Notes under the pieces: model-generated | What the model was told of the DNA's origin: nothing | What the model saw: only the letters and a program-made list of their open reading frames with translations | Database searches by the model: none | In this document: piece after piece, positions 1 through 8,930 of the stretch | Layout of the letters: every line of letters begins with the position of its first letter | How positions within the stretch are numbered: the first letter of the stretch is position 1 | Program-made: the position numbers and the translations under genes | Assembly: GCA_030412805.1 (NCBI GenBank) | Contig: JASJFJ010000002.1 | Span: 6,138,001 to 6,202,000, forward strand | Direction: 5' to 3' | Length of the DNA: 64,000 nt | From: Westerdykella aurantiaca | Taxonomy: Eukaryota > Ascomycota > Dothideomycetes > Pleosporales > Sporormiaceae

Positions 1-2473
1 CTCCAGTGCCAAATCCGCTGAGACCTAGGAACACTCGGAAACCCACCACCACTCTCAAAGGGTCCTCTCACCCTGAAAAAGCCATCAAGAAAACAATAGA
101 CATCAACATTGACATCTCAGAACCTGAAGCGGGCGCAAACGACAGGCCACCCATACCGCCACCCAAGTCTCCTTTGCGGGCACTGCGCATGGGTGGTGGG
201 AAGTACTACCCTAAAGGCGCGTATCCATGCTCGGATGACGAAAGCCTATTATCCTTGGGATTGGAGCACGGAAGAGGGCTGGGAATCGAGTTCGACAAGC
301 TGAAAGAGATACTTGACGGATCCGAAACTGCCAGTGAAGCCTTCAGGCCTCCGCAACCTGAGTCGATCCGTTCTGGACAGACTGAGTCCCGTATTGCACA
401 CCGGAATAAGGCGTTGGAGATGCTGACGTTTGGAGACCTTGCAAACCCTTTAGGAAGCGAAGCTGTCGAAAAGTCCATAACTTCCCCTGCGGAGGAAGAG
501 CCGCCTCGCCGCGTCCCCTGGTCTCGCGACAGTGACGAGGAGTTGACGTCAAAGTACAAAGCAGGGAGGAAAGGAAACTTTGTACCATATCCACTAACGT
601 CCAAGTTACCACCCGTGGCTGAGAAAGGAAAGAAGGACCTGGATGGCGACCCTACGGGAGTGAGAAATGTCAGCCCAATGCCCAACCTGGTTTCCAAGTT
701 CAGCAGTAGCAGCTATCTTTCAAGCCCCATTTCACCGTCTAGCAGCGGATATCCGGCGAGTTCACTTCTCTCCACTGCACCAGCACCTGCACATACCAGT
801 CTTCTTCCAAAACCATTGAAGATTTCTTCGAAAAAGCAAGCAGGCCCCTCCCCAAGCTCAGCTTACTCACTCTTCCCGAAGCCGCCTACCACGCAGCCAA
901 CACCCCTCCCACCACGGCCTCCTCGGTCATCTCCAGCCCCATTGATCACCGAATCACCCTCCCTAACAGACCATAAACCTCTTCCAGAAGCCGCTCGACT
1001 GGATCGCACGCTTGCCTACGCAAAGCAACTTCGGGTCTCGCAATTCGGAGACCCCGATTCCGCAAGCGAGATATACCCATCTTCTTACTGGGGCGCCGGC
1101 ATTGCCTCCACGATTGGAGGATACTCCTATCGCTCCCCCTCGGAGCGTGCGTTCGAAATAAGCCATGGACGTCGTGGTTCGTTCACGTATACAGAGGGCT
1201 ACGGAAACGGATACCCTTATCCGCTCCAACAGCAGCAGCTGTATCCCCAATATCGCGCAGAAATCGAGGCAGGCATGGCCGGTCTGGCCTTCAGCGACCC
1301 GTTAGAAAAACTCGCCAGAAGGAAACATCACCAAAGAGTGCTTCGCTTCAAAGAGCTCGCCAAAAACATCAATCAGCTCGCCAGCGTACAGAGGGAAGAC
1401 ATCCTAGCGGACCGGACAATGACGCAGGCCGAAAAGGTCAGGGCGTGTAAGGAGGTGGATGAGGATGTGAGGAAGGCGGTTTTGAGGGCGAAAGGGGAGT
1501 GTGGGTTCGATGTGAGTCTTCCCCTTCGATGTTCTCCGTCCACGTGAAGAGTCCTTCCTTTCGCCTGTTTTCTGGTGGTTGATTGCGCGCTTGAAGCTTC
1601 GGGGTGGTTTTTTTACTGATGAATATAGTACATCGACGACGAAACAGCCATGCAGGTAGCCATGGACGGACAGCCACGATTTACGCCGGACATAACGAAT
1701 ATACAGATCGATCGTTCTGAGCACTCGAATCCCGCACCTCTCGCGTCAATCGATGCAGTAGTGAGCGAGGCGCGCCAGGATACTTCGCAACCACCAGCTC
1801 CGTCAAGGACACCGGTATCCGTACCCAGGAAGCACAAGACCCCATCCAAGTCAAAGCGCAAAGCATTCTGGAAAGGCGTCAAGGTCGCCCTCTCTGTCCC
1901 CACGGATGAAGAGCTCAAATCCTCATCGCGTAGACGGCCTCCACCTGCGCCACCGGAAGCTGGTTCCCTGTCCGTAGATCCCGATACGCTTGTCATGACT
2001 GCATCCGTGGCCGATAAGTGCAAAGGAAGAGCGACTGTAGAGCGGAATGAGTCGAGGGCACCGAGCAGCAGGCTTGGGAGCAGCAGAAATGGGGAGACCT
2101 TCTCTGGGAAAAGTAAGAATTCGGCAAAGGGTTTGGAGCCAGGGCGCTCGTCGACGAAAAGTGATGGGTCAGGGTCGAGTAAACGGATGTCGTCGATGAA
2201 GTCGAGGTTGGCAAGTGCGGCCGCCACGGTGTGGCCACAACTGCAAGCTGAAGATTATGGGAGCGCTTTGAATGGTAGGTGGATCTTTGCATGGTCTTTG
2301 TAGAAGGATACTGACGGAATTGTGTAGCTTTTGTGGCCAGAACTCTTTGATGATTGCTGACAGGTTCGGTCGAGCAAAGGAAGGGGCCGGATGGAGAGGA
2401 AAGGCACGTAAACGAAACGGAATGGAACTCATACTTGACGGAGATCGGTTGGAGGTATGAGGACGATGAATGA
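1..2473 (+). CDS. Disordered unknown protein, 5'-truncated
   Basis: The frame is open to the left edge with no ATG, so the start lies outside the window. I join three exons: up to 1511, 1629-2274 and 2364-2473. Intron 1 is GTGAGT...ATAG and intron 2 is GTAGGT...ACAG; both keep frame, and the last exon ends in an acidic tail (RYEDDE) with a stop at 2471. The visible product is about 750 residues, mostly Pro/Ser-rich and probably disordered. A more ordered charged helical stretch around residues 425-500 (LEKLARRKHHQRVLRFKEL and onward) is split by intron 1. The section after it is rich in basic and serine residues. I do not recognise the family and see no catalytic motif. An alternative third exon starting at 2328 would stop after seven codons and seems less likely. 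Confidence is good that this is a gene, low for any role. Confidence 0.75.
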
Positions 2474-2598
2474 CATTATGAAGATTATGAGGGTTGTTTG
2501 GTAATGATCTCTATGATCTCGATATTCTATGATATCTGTGAAATGGTATAACTTGCACAAGGAATGAGAATTCGATTAGCTGTCAAAGCATAAGCTTC

Positions 2599-5409
2599 TC
2601 ACCCTTCACCACCTTCGGGCACCCTTGACGCAGGCCTGCCTGACTCGCGATCATTGGGCTTTTTGACATCCGAAGTCGCTTTCGATGATGTCGGCCCCGA
2701 TACGAGTCCACGCCCAGGGAGCAGCGATCCGAACCATAGAAGCTCCCCGCGCCGCTTCCTTTCCGACTCCTCCGCTTCCCGTTTCCGTCTCTCCTCCTCC
2801 TCCCTCGCGACCCTTGCCTCATCCAACGCACGCATCAGCCTCTCCTTATCGTGGATTTTTATCAACATCCGCAACAACTTTGGATCCACTTGCGTCTCTT
2901 CAGAGACACGTCCCATGTAGTGCGCTACATGCTCGATGTGCTGGACATTTGCATATCCTCTGAGTAACACTTCGAATGTGTCCTGGTTGGGGTTGATGCC
3001 ACGGCTCTTCATGATCTCGAAAACACGTTCAGCTACCCGAACTTGCTTATCCTGAAAGAAGGCTCGCATGAAAATATTCCAGGTAAAGATGTTTGGCTGT
3101 GGGATGGAGTCATCCTTGCTATCCGTCATGGTTTTGATCAAATCCGAGGCCTGAGCGAATTGCTTCTGGCGACAGAATACGAGGAGGAAGGTATTCCAGA
3201 TGATAGGTTCTTTCGCAAGTTCATTTAAGAGCGGGTGCGTGCCATCCTTGACGAGGCGTACAAAGTGGTGATAGAGTTTCGAGACGTTGGCGTTGCTGGG
3301 TGCAATAAGGCTTCTGATCTTCACCTGGAGCATGATATACAGTGCGATGGGAGGAGGTGACAATCTGGCTGCATCAACTTCGCTCCCTTCGGTGGCTGCT
3401 ATGTGGGCCCTTGCAGCCGCATCTTGGAAAGGCTGCAGCGGCTCCAGAGTAAAAAGACGAGAATATGCCGAGTACAGCACATCGAGCAACTGCTCCCGAT
3501 CCGCCTTCTGGTGTCGCACATAAACGTAGTAAAGGTATTCGGCAGCTAACCAAGGATCCTTTACCTCGATTGCCATTTTTGCACAGTACTCAGCAAAGTC
3601 CTCGAACGAGGCTGGATTGCTCGTCGCTGTACAGCCATGGAGAAGGATCGAGTAGGTGTATTTGTCAGGCTCTACCCCGTTCTCTCCAAGCAGATTGTAT
3701 ACCTGGAATGCAGTTGTATAATCTCCGGCGTCCATAGCGTTGTGCATAATGACATTATAGATCGTAATATCCAACCGGAGGCCAAGCTTCAGAAATCCTG
3801 CCACTATCTCATTCGTTAGATGGTAGTTCTTGCCATGGCGCACGCTTTTACGAAGGATTAGAGCACAGCTCCATCGGAACCTTTGGCGTGCGACCATAGC
3901 TGACCGAGCATCCGAACTCAGGGCGCCTTCAGTGATCCGCCGAAGAGAACGGAGACCGTACTGATGATTGCCTGCAGCGCCGAAAGTGTTGGCAAAGTGA
4001 AGAAGGGTGTCAAATCCCAAGTACGCGTTTGCTTCCACAAGCAATTCGAAAACGTGCTCCAAATCGTCCGGCGTTGAAATACAGCAAAGGTTCCAAAACA
4101 GTTCTTGCGAACAGATAGTAGAGCAATTCGCTAATTTGCTTCGGAAAACAGAGAAAAAGACAGGCATGAAGTCTGTGGCATCCGGGATGTGTGGACGGCT
4201 TGGATGAACAAAACATAGCCTTGCGATATGCTCCAGAGCGTCGGCAAGAAACTCTGGTCGCATTGTTGCAACTTCGGGACCATTTGCAAGCGCGTGAATG
4301 AAGTGCAGTGCCATATCCGGCCGTTTATCCAGAAGGTAGAAGAGGAGGTTGTCCCACGAGATGTTACGATCTTGTTCGTCAAAGGCCGACCAATTGTGTA
4401 GTATTGTTTCTCTCGTATCGGTGCCTGCACCATGAAGGAGCATCTTGGTCCAGGCCTTCACTCGCCGGTCATGCTTGATCGTGATCGGATAATGAGTCTC
4501 CTTCCTCTCAGCAGGAAAAGCCTCCGTATCCAATGCCGAAAACCCCCAGATATTCCGCCGGATAGGGCATTCCACTCCTTGCAGGTCTACAAATGTTGGT
4601 TTCATGCGTCCCAGTGCGTATATTCGTCGCGATAAGGATCTATATTGTCCATATCGCATCAAGTAGTTGATGTACGCGAGAAGAGCAGTCTCCCCCGGCC
4701 GTGGGAGGGAGATTGACGGAAAACGGGACAGAAAATTCTCGTAACGCTTCCGCTCCTTTTCGAACAAATCTCGACGCCGACGATCATATACCACTGTCTT
4801 GCGTTTGGCATGCGTAGAAGATGAAATACCTTCTCCCTCCCTTTCATAGCGGCCAGAGAGAACATCATTCTCGAAGATTGTGTCCTGTTGCGGCTTCTTC
4901 CCTCTTTCTAAATCTTCGTCCAACCCCAAGGTACTTTTTAGCGCTTCGACATGTCCCGCTCGTGGATTCGTTCCTTCAATTGCCGTCGAAGTTGCAATCG
5001 AGGAATATGAGGCTAACTGGCCCCGGCCAAACGTGTATATATCTGTATACCGCCATCTCATAGCATCCGAGTGAAAAAACAGCGCCCGACTTTTATGGGG
5101 GTTGGTGGAAATAGGGGATTTCCTTCCGAATGGGATGAAGTTTGGGCTCGGTGATGCGTATTCACAGCCATGTTGCAGGCCACTGGTATCTTCCTTGTTC
5201 TCAACGGGAACCGCGGATCTCAATTTTCCTGCTCTTGACACATCCCGCTCTATCTCCCGGCCTGACAAGATGTTCGTAGACGTATGCGGACGATGTCTTC
5301 GGACGCAGCGTTTAGACCGCTCGGCGAAAACTCGAGGCGCAAGGAACGGGAGTACACACTGATCGGAGGCTGCTAAAGTCCTGACATCGGGAATCAGGGC
5401 GCGGGGCAT
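2599..5409 (-). CDS. Pentatricopeptide-repeat protein, probably mitochondrial
   Basis: This intronless frame encodes 936 residues. Two clear PPR blocks are visible: one near residues 545-595 (IYNVIMHNAMDAGDYTTAF, then GVEPDKYTYSILLHGC) and one near 775-840 (FTWNIFMRAFF, RVFEIMKSRGINPNQDTFEV). The helical stretches between them are probably degenerate repeats. The N-terminus is rich in Arg, Ser and Ala and poor in acidic residues over the first 60 positions, as expected of a mitochondrial presequence. PPR proteins of this size in fungi usually bind organellar RNA and act in mitochondrial mRNA stability, processing or translation; the target here cannot be read from sequence. The C-terminus is a charged coiled-coil-like stretch (EEEERRKREAEESERKRR) followed by a disordered tail. 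The gene is divergent from the Cwf18 gene, with about 206 bp between start codons, so the two probably share a bidirectional promoter. Confidence 0.88.
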   Translation of the reverse strand: MPRALIPDVRTLAASDQCVLPFLAPRVFAERSKRCVRRHRPHTSTNILSGREIERDVSRAGKLRSAVPVENKEDTSGLQHGCEYASPSPNFIPFGRKSPISTNPHKSRALFFHSDAMRWRYTDIYTFGRGQLASYSSIATSTAIEGTNPRAGHVEALKSTLGLDEDLERGKKPQQDTIFENDVLSGRYEREGEGISSSTHAKRKTVVYDRRRRDLFEKERKRYENFLSRFPSISLPRPGETALLAYINYLMRYGQYRSLSRRIYALGRMKPTFVDLQGVECPIRRNIWGFSALDTEAFPAERKETHYPITIKHDRRVKAWTKMLLHGAGTDTRETILHNWSAFDEQDRNISWDNLLFYLLDKRPDMALHFIHALANGPEVATMRPEFLADALEHIARLCFVHPSRPHIPDATDFMPVFFSVFRSKLANCSTICSQELFWNLCCISTPDDLEHVFELLVEANAYLGFDTLLHFANTFGAAGNHQYGLRSLRRITEGALSSDARSAMVARQRFRWSCALILRKSVRHGKNYHLTNEIVAGFLKLGLRLDITIYNVIMHNAMDAGDYTTAFQVYNLLGENGVEPDKYTYSILLHGCTATSNPASFEDFAEYCAKMAIEVKDPWLAAEYLYYVYVRHQKADREQLLDVLYSAYSRLFTLEPLQPFQDAAARAHIAATEGSEVDAARLSPPPIALYIMLQVKIRSLIAPSNANVSKLYHHFVRLVKDGTHPLLNELAKEPIIWNTFLLVFCRQKQFAQASDLIKTMTDSKDDSIPQPNIFTWNIFMRAFFQDKQVRVAERVFEIMKSRGINPNQDTFEVLLRGYANVQHIEHVAHYMGRVSEETQVDPKLLRMLIKIHDKERLMRALDEARVAREEEERRKREAEESERKRRGELLWFGSLLPGRGLVSGPTSSKATSDVKKPNDRESGRPASRVPEGGEG

Positions 5410-5615
5410 CGGCGTAGAGAGTTATAGCAGCTCATTGAGCCATGTCATCGGAGTGTCGTTGGTTGAGAATCGAAGCATGCGCGTCCGGGAGTGAATTTTC
5501 TGGAGTACCTTGGCCCGAGCTTCTCAACCCGCAACACCGCACCTCTCCTCCGCACTTCGCCTTGTACTGCAACATCCACGGCCAACGGGAACTGTTTCAG
5601 GAGATCTACTTCGTC
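5410..5615. promoter_or_regulatory. Shared divergent promoter, PPR gene and cwf18
   Basis: About 206 bp separate the start codons of two divergent genes. The plus-strand frame is open through most of it, so an upstream start at 5442 is formally possible for Cwf18, but that extension shows no family resemblance. I see no obvious TATA box. Its role is inferred from layout only. Confidence 0.45.
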
Positions 5616-6239
5616 ATGTCATCCCACGAGACCCTCGCCGCCGCAGCCAACGATCGCAAGTCTCGGCTCGCGCAGCTTAAATCTCTAAAGCGCAAACAAG
5701 CACCTGCAGAGGTCGAGACCGCACCATCAGACCAAGGTCCCTCCAACCTACTGGTCCGCACGGAGCCAGAGGAAGATTCTGTCACAAAGTCCATCCTCAG
5801 CGGGCGGAATTACGATCCGGAAACGCGCAATGTGAAGCTTGGCTTCGGAGCAGCGCCTATTGCAGACCCGACACAGACTCTAGAGTATAAAGCCGAACAA
5901 CTTGCTATACAAACCAAGGAACAACAAGCCGCAGAAGAGAAGGAGGATAAGCCGCTGGATTTATTTAAATTGCAGCCCAAGAAGCCCAACTGGGACCTCG
6001 AGCGAGACCTGGAAGAGAAGATGCGGCCTCTAAATGTGCGAACCGACAACGCAATTGCGCGGATCGTCAGGGAGAGAATAGAAGCGCAAAGGAAAACAGC
6101 CACATTGAAGCAGAAGGAAGAGAACAAAGACAGTGAGGAGGTTGGTATGGAAGGGAGTGAGCTCGTGGAGGCTATGCATTTGATGGAAAAGGAGGGTGAG
6201 GCTGATAAAAAGCGGGACGAAGAAGAGGACATAAGTTGA
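5616..6239 (+). CDS. cwf18: Splicing factor Cwf18 (CCDC12 homologue)
   Basis: The 207-residue product matches the Cwf18/CCDC12 family of spliceosome-associated proteins (NineTeen/Prp19-linked complexes) in the nucleus. Diagnostic pieces are the N-terminal basic helix (RKSRLAQLKSLKRK, residues 12-25), the central RNYDPETRNVKLGF block and the PNWDLERDL...KMRPLNVRTDNAIARIVRERI block that follows the low-complexity LFKLQPKKP. The C-terminal third is a charged, probably coiled-coil tail rich in Glu and Lys; it makes the protein longer than the fission-yeast and human members. I chose the ATG at 5616 because the family begins close before this basic helix; an in-frame start at 5442 would add 58 unlike residues. 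Intronless. It is divergent from the PPR gene. Confidence 0.9.
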   Translation: MSSHETLAAAANDRKSRLAQLKSLKRKQAPAEVETAPSDQGPSNLLVRTEPEEDSVTKSILSGRNYDPETRNVKLGFGAAPIADPTQTLEYKAEQLAIQTKEQQAAEEKEDKPLDLFKLQPKKPNWDLERDLEEKMRPLNVRTDNAIARIVRERIEAQRKTATLKQKEENKDSEEVGMEGSELVEAMHLMEKEGEADKKRDEEEDIS

Positions 6240-6763
6240 AGAGCCTCTGCAATGCTTGGCCACAAGCATATACCAAGCTATATCAAGCAGGACTGCGTCC
6301 TACGCCGGTAAAACAGGTGCCAACGGTCGTCTTGACCGGGCAACCCTAGTGGTGGCCGAAGCATCAGAGTAAAAGCCACACACGCAAGAGATAGGAGACA
6401 TTCCGCGGCTAGAAGACTGGAAGCGTGGGGGCTATTCAAGCAACCGCACCAGCTTCATGGGACTTTGCAAGGGGACCGGCGCCAGAAGCGTGTAACCACA
6501 ATCTAATGATAGCATCTTTGGCCCACTTTGGAAGTCTACTTCTACAGAGCCTCAGAATTCCATCAGATATCAGATATGGAACTGTTCGATTGGAAAGCCT
6601 GATTGAACTCCCACATTTTACTACCCCTTCACTGAGTATGGACTTCCGTCCAACGGGACACAAGAGATGACCGCAATAACTGTAATAATGCTCAAAGTCT
6701 AGTAGCTTGATACGTGCTGTGGCGAACCGAATGATGTACCATTAATTCGTTACCAAACGCGTC
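6240..6763. other. Intergenic, convergent 3' ends
   Basis: This lies between the convergent ends of the cwf18 and zinc-knuckle genes. It should hold both 3' UTRs. Short frames here (75-81 codons on each strand) overlap each other and lack any recognisable content. I see no RNA gene or repeat. Confidence 0.5.
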
Positions 6764-8009
6764 CTAACGACCTTGCATTGCCCTGGTCATTGCAACCCGT
6801 TTACTATAAGGGCTCAGGCTGCGTTCCCTCTGGGCAGGTGGAGCTGGAGGTGGTGCGGCCCGCCCAGCTCGCCCTTCCTCGACGGAGCGCATTCTATCAC
6901 CAGAAGGATTCCGCATGTACGATCCGTCCTTCCGTGAGGAGAAAGGGCTCGGCGAGCGCGTGGTTTCCCGTCGTTTGGAATAGGGACTTGGGCTTCGAGA
7001 GTTGCGTGATGGTGGGCTTGCTTTCCTCTTACGGTGTCGCGATCTTGAGTGTGATCGTGACCGTGAGAGAGACGAGTAACGCTTCGAACCTGGTCCCCTG
7101 TCGTCAGAATATCCGTCCACTGCCCCACCCCTCAAGTTTTGAGTGTTGCGATCCTGTGAAAAATCCATGCGATCAGGGCTTCTGTATGGAGACCGTGACA
7201 TAGAGAAATTCCGCCCCGATCGTCTGTCTGGTTGAGAAATGCTCTTACTGCGGGACCGTCGTCTTCCCCGTCCTCTATGATTGCTTCTGCTCCGCGAAGG
7301 ATGCCTACGGTTGGTGCGCTCGAATCGCTTATCTTCACGGCGGAAACTTGACCGATCCGATCCAAAACTTAGTGTCCGACCTCGTTGAGGCGGGCTGAAT
7401 GAAGTTAACCTGCGTCGGACGTTGCGAGCTTCACCTTCCTCTACTCCATATGAAGATACCGATCGTGAGCGATCTCGTTTTCGTAATGTATCACGGTCGC
7501 GAGGCGAGGCGTTCCGGCCACGTCCACGCGTATTTGTGGGAGGAGATCTTGAGCGCGATCTGTTTGTCGATATGGTAGACACGGAGTCGGATGATGACGT
7601 GGAGTGTGAGGGCTTGCGACTGCGCTCTTCACGGCTGGTTCCTCTACCACGTTCCTGTTCTTTCTTGGCTAGTACCTCGTCCGCAATGCCTTTCCTGCGT
7701 ACCTGTAAGCACTTCTGCGCCAGCGATATGTAGGGACTCGCGTACTTGTGAAGGAGCTCGATGGGAACATCTTCCGTGGGTTTCGGCCTGAGATTAGGAT
7801 TCAAAAGTTGTTGTGTGCGGGACGGGCGAGGTTTGTAAGGTCGTTCCTGTGCAGATACTGTGCACTCGTAGCTGTAGTGCCGTAATCCAAAGTCAGCAAA
7901 CATGCCCCAGTTCATACAGAAGAGTACACATATCTCGTTTCAAGCACTTCTGGCACTGCGTGGTTGGCGTCGCCTTCGAGCGGCCTCCATATGGAGCTCT
8001 ACGAAGCAT
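6764..8009 (-). CDS. CCHC zinc-knuckle, Arg/Ser-rich nuclear protein
   Basis: Exon 1 (8009-7934) begins MLRRAPYGGRSKATPTT and contains CQKCLKR; exon 2 (7881-6764) continues HYSYEC then VSAQERPYKPRPSRTQQL. Joined with the codon GGG across the junction they give a complete zinc knuckle, CQKCLKRGHYSYEC (C-X2-C-X4-H-X4-C, residues 19-32). This matches a fungal zinc-knuckle family with an N-terminal knuckle and an RS-rich tail. The join requires an AT-AC intron (7933-7882, 52 nt); the only GT-AG alternative (7929-7872) also keeps frame but deletes the His. The remaining residues are a short conserved block (PIELLHKYASPYISLAQKCL) and a long Arg/Ser-rich tail typical of splicing-associated or other nuclear RNA-binding proteins. 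The predicted product is 397 residues. A stop precedes the chosen ATG in frame (TAG, four codons upstream). Confidence 0.8.
7882..7933 (-). other. Putative AT-AC intron
   Basis: On the minus strand the intron would run ATATGT...GATTAC, 52 nt, with TGCTGAC as a likely branch site 11-12 nt before its end. The 5' end resembles the common fungal donor GTATGT with G1 changed to A, and the 3' end resembles TAG with the last G changed to C. It is inferred from the restored zinc-knuckle spacing, not from transcript data. Confidence 0.6.
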
Positions 8010-8930
8010 ATCTTCCAGCTAGGAAAGGCGCTTGCAAATATCGTGGTGATGCGCTCTATACCGCTGAGCGGACGGCTTTGCAGTCGCGTAGGTTTGCCCC
8101 AGAGCGGTTTGCTATCTCGAAGAGCGCGATGGAGATGGCAAGCAGTAGACTAGGTGCCCGCTGGGAATATTTCCGATTGCGCGCAGAGTCAACGCACGAG
8201 CGTAGTTGTTGAATACTGAAACTGCGACTATGGAAGCTGGAGATGGAGGAGCCCCTACCTACCTAGGTAGGTACAGTAAAAGTGGCACGTGACACAACTC
8301 TTTCTATGATGCCTGCCAAGGCGTTGGCGGGAAAACAATAACCCGTCGCCGAACCCACCGCGACCAAGACTGCTCCCTCATCAACTCCATCTTCACCCCC
8401 ACCAGCCTCGTTTAAGACCGCCGCCCCGCTACGACTCCTCCTTTCGTCGAACACAGGACAGCCCTTCGTTGCCCCTGAGCACCATTTTCTCGGTGCTTGA
8501 GGCCGTTCAACGCTGCCCCTAGCCAGACCACCAATACAGCTTCCTACCCGCCGCTACTCTTCTCCCACTCTTTTACGCTTCACTCTTGCGAATGTCGAAA
8601 ATCCATCATGTCCAGCTCCCTGGCCCTGGCTTCTTCGACTTTCCTTGAGAAACCTGTTTCCTGAGACATTGTCCATCACTTACATTCGATTCCTTCCTTT
8701 GGGATAGCACGGCTATCCATATTCGTGGCTTGCGGCTATTGCAGTGTTGAGCTGAGAATATCGTTCAACCTCGCAATTTCTATAGCAGGAACACCGTGCC
8801 CCGTTGCCTCCTTTTTTGCCGCGTGGCATCCTCCTCGCTGAAAATTTCCTGTTCCGCTTGCTTCACGGAGCCGCTTGTGTCACAGTCTACTTCATCGCCC
8901 AGTATTTATTTGGGCTCTTCATTATCAATC
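8010..8930. promoter_or_regulatory. Divergent promoter region, zinc-knuckle and R3H genes
   Basis: About 920 bp separate two divergent start codons. It contains a perfect 18-bp palindrome TACCTACCTAGGTAGGTA at 8256-8273. Pyrimidine-rich sequence from about 8380 to 8700 probably belongs to the promoter and 5' UTR of the R3H gene. No supported coding sequence was seen. Confidence 0.5.
8256..8273. repeat. Perfect 18-bp palindrome
   Basis: TACCTACCTAGGTAGGTA reads the same on both strands and is built from repeated TACC/CCTA steps around a central CTAG. It lies between two divergent genes, about 250 bp from one start and 660 bp from the other. It could be a regulator site for a dimeric factor; that is inference. 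Confidence 0.6.

Noticed and set aside
2328..2349. Short third exon of the first gene ending AFVARTL
   Set aside because: The acceptor at 2363 gives a 36-codon charged exon with typical protein composition and a clean stop.
7872..7929. GT-AG intron alternative for the zinc-knuckle gene
   Set aside because: It keeps the frame but gives CQKCLKRDIYEC, which has no His and the wrong spacing for a CCHC knuckle; the donor GTGTAC is also weak.
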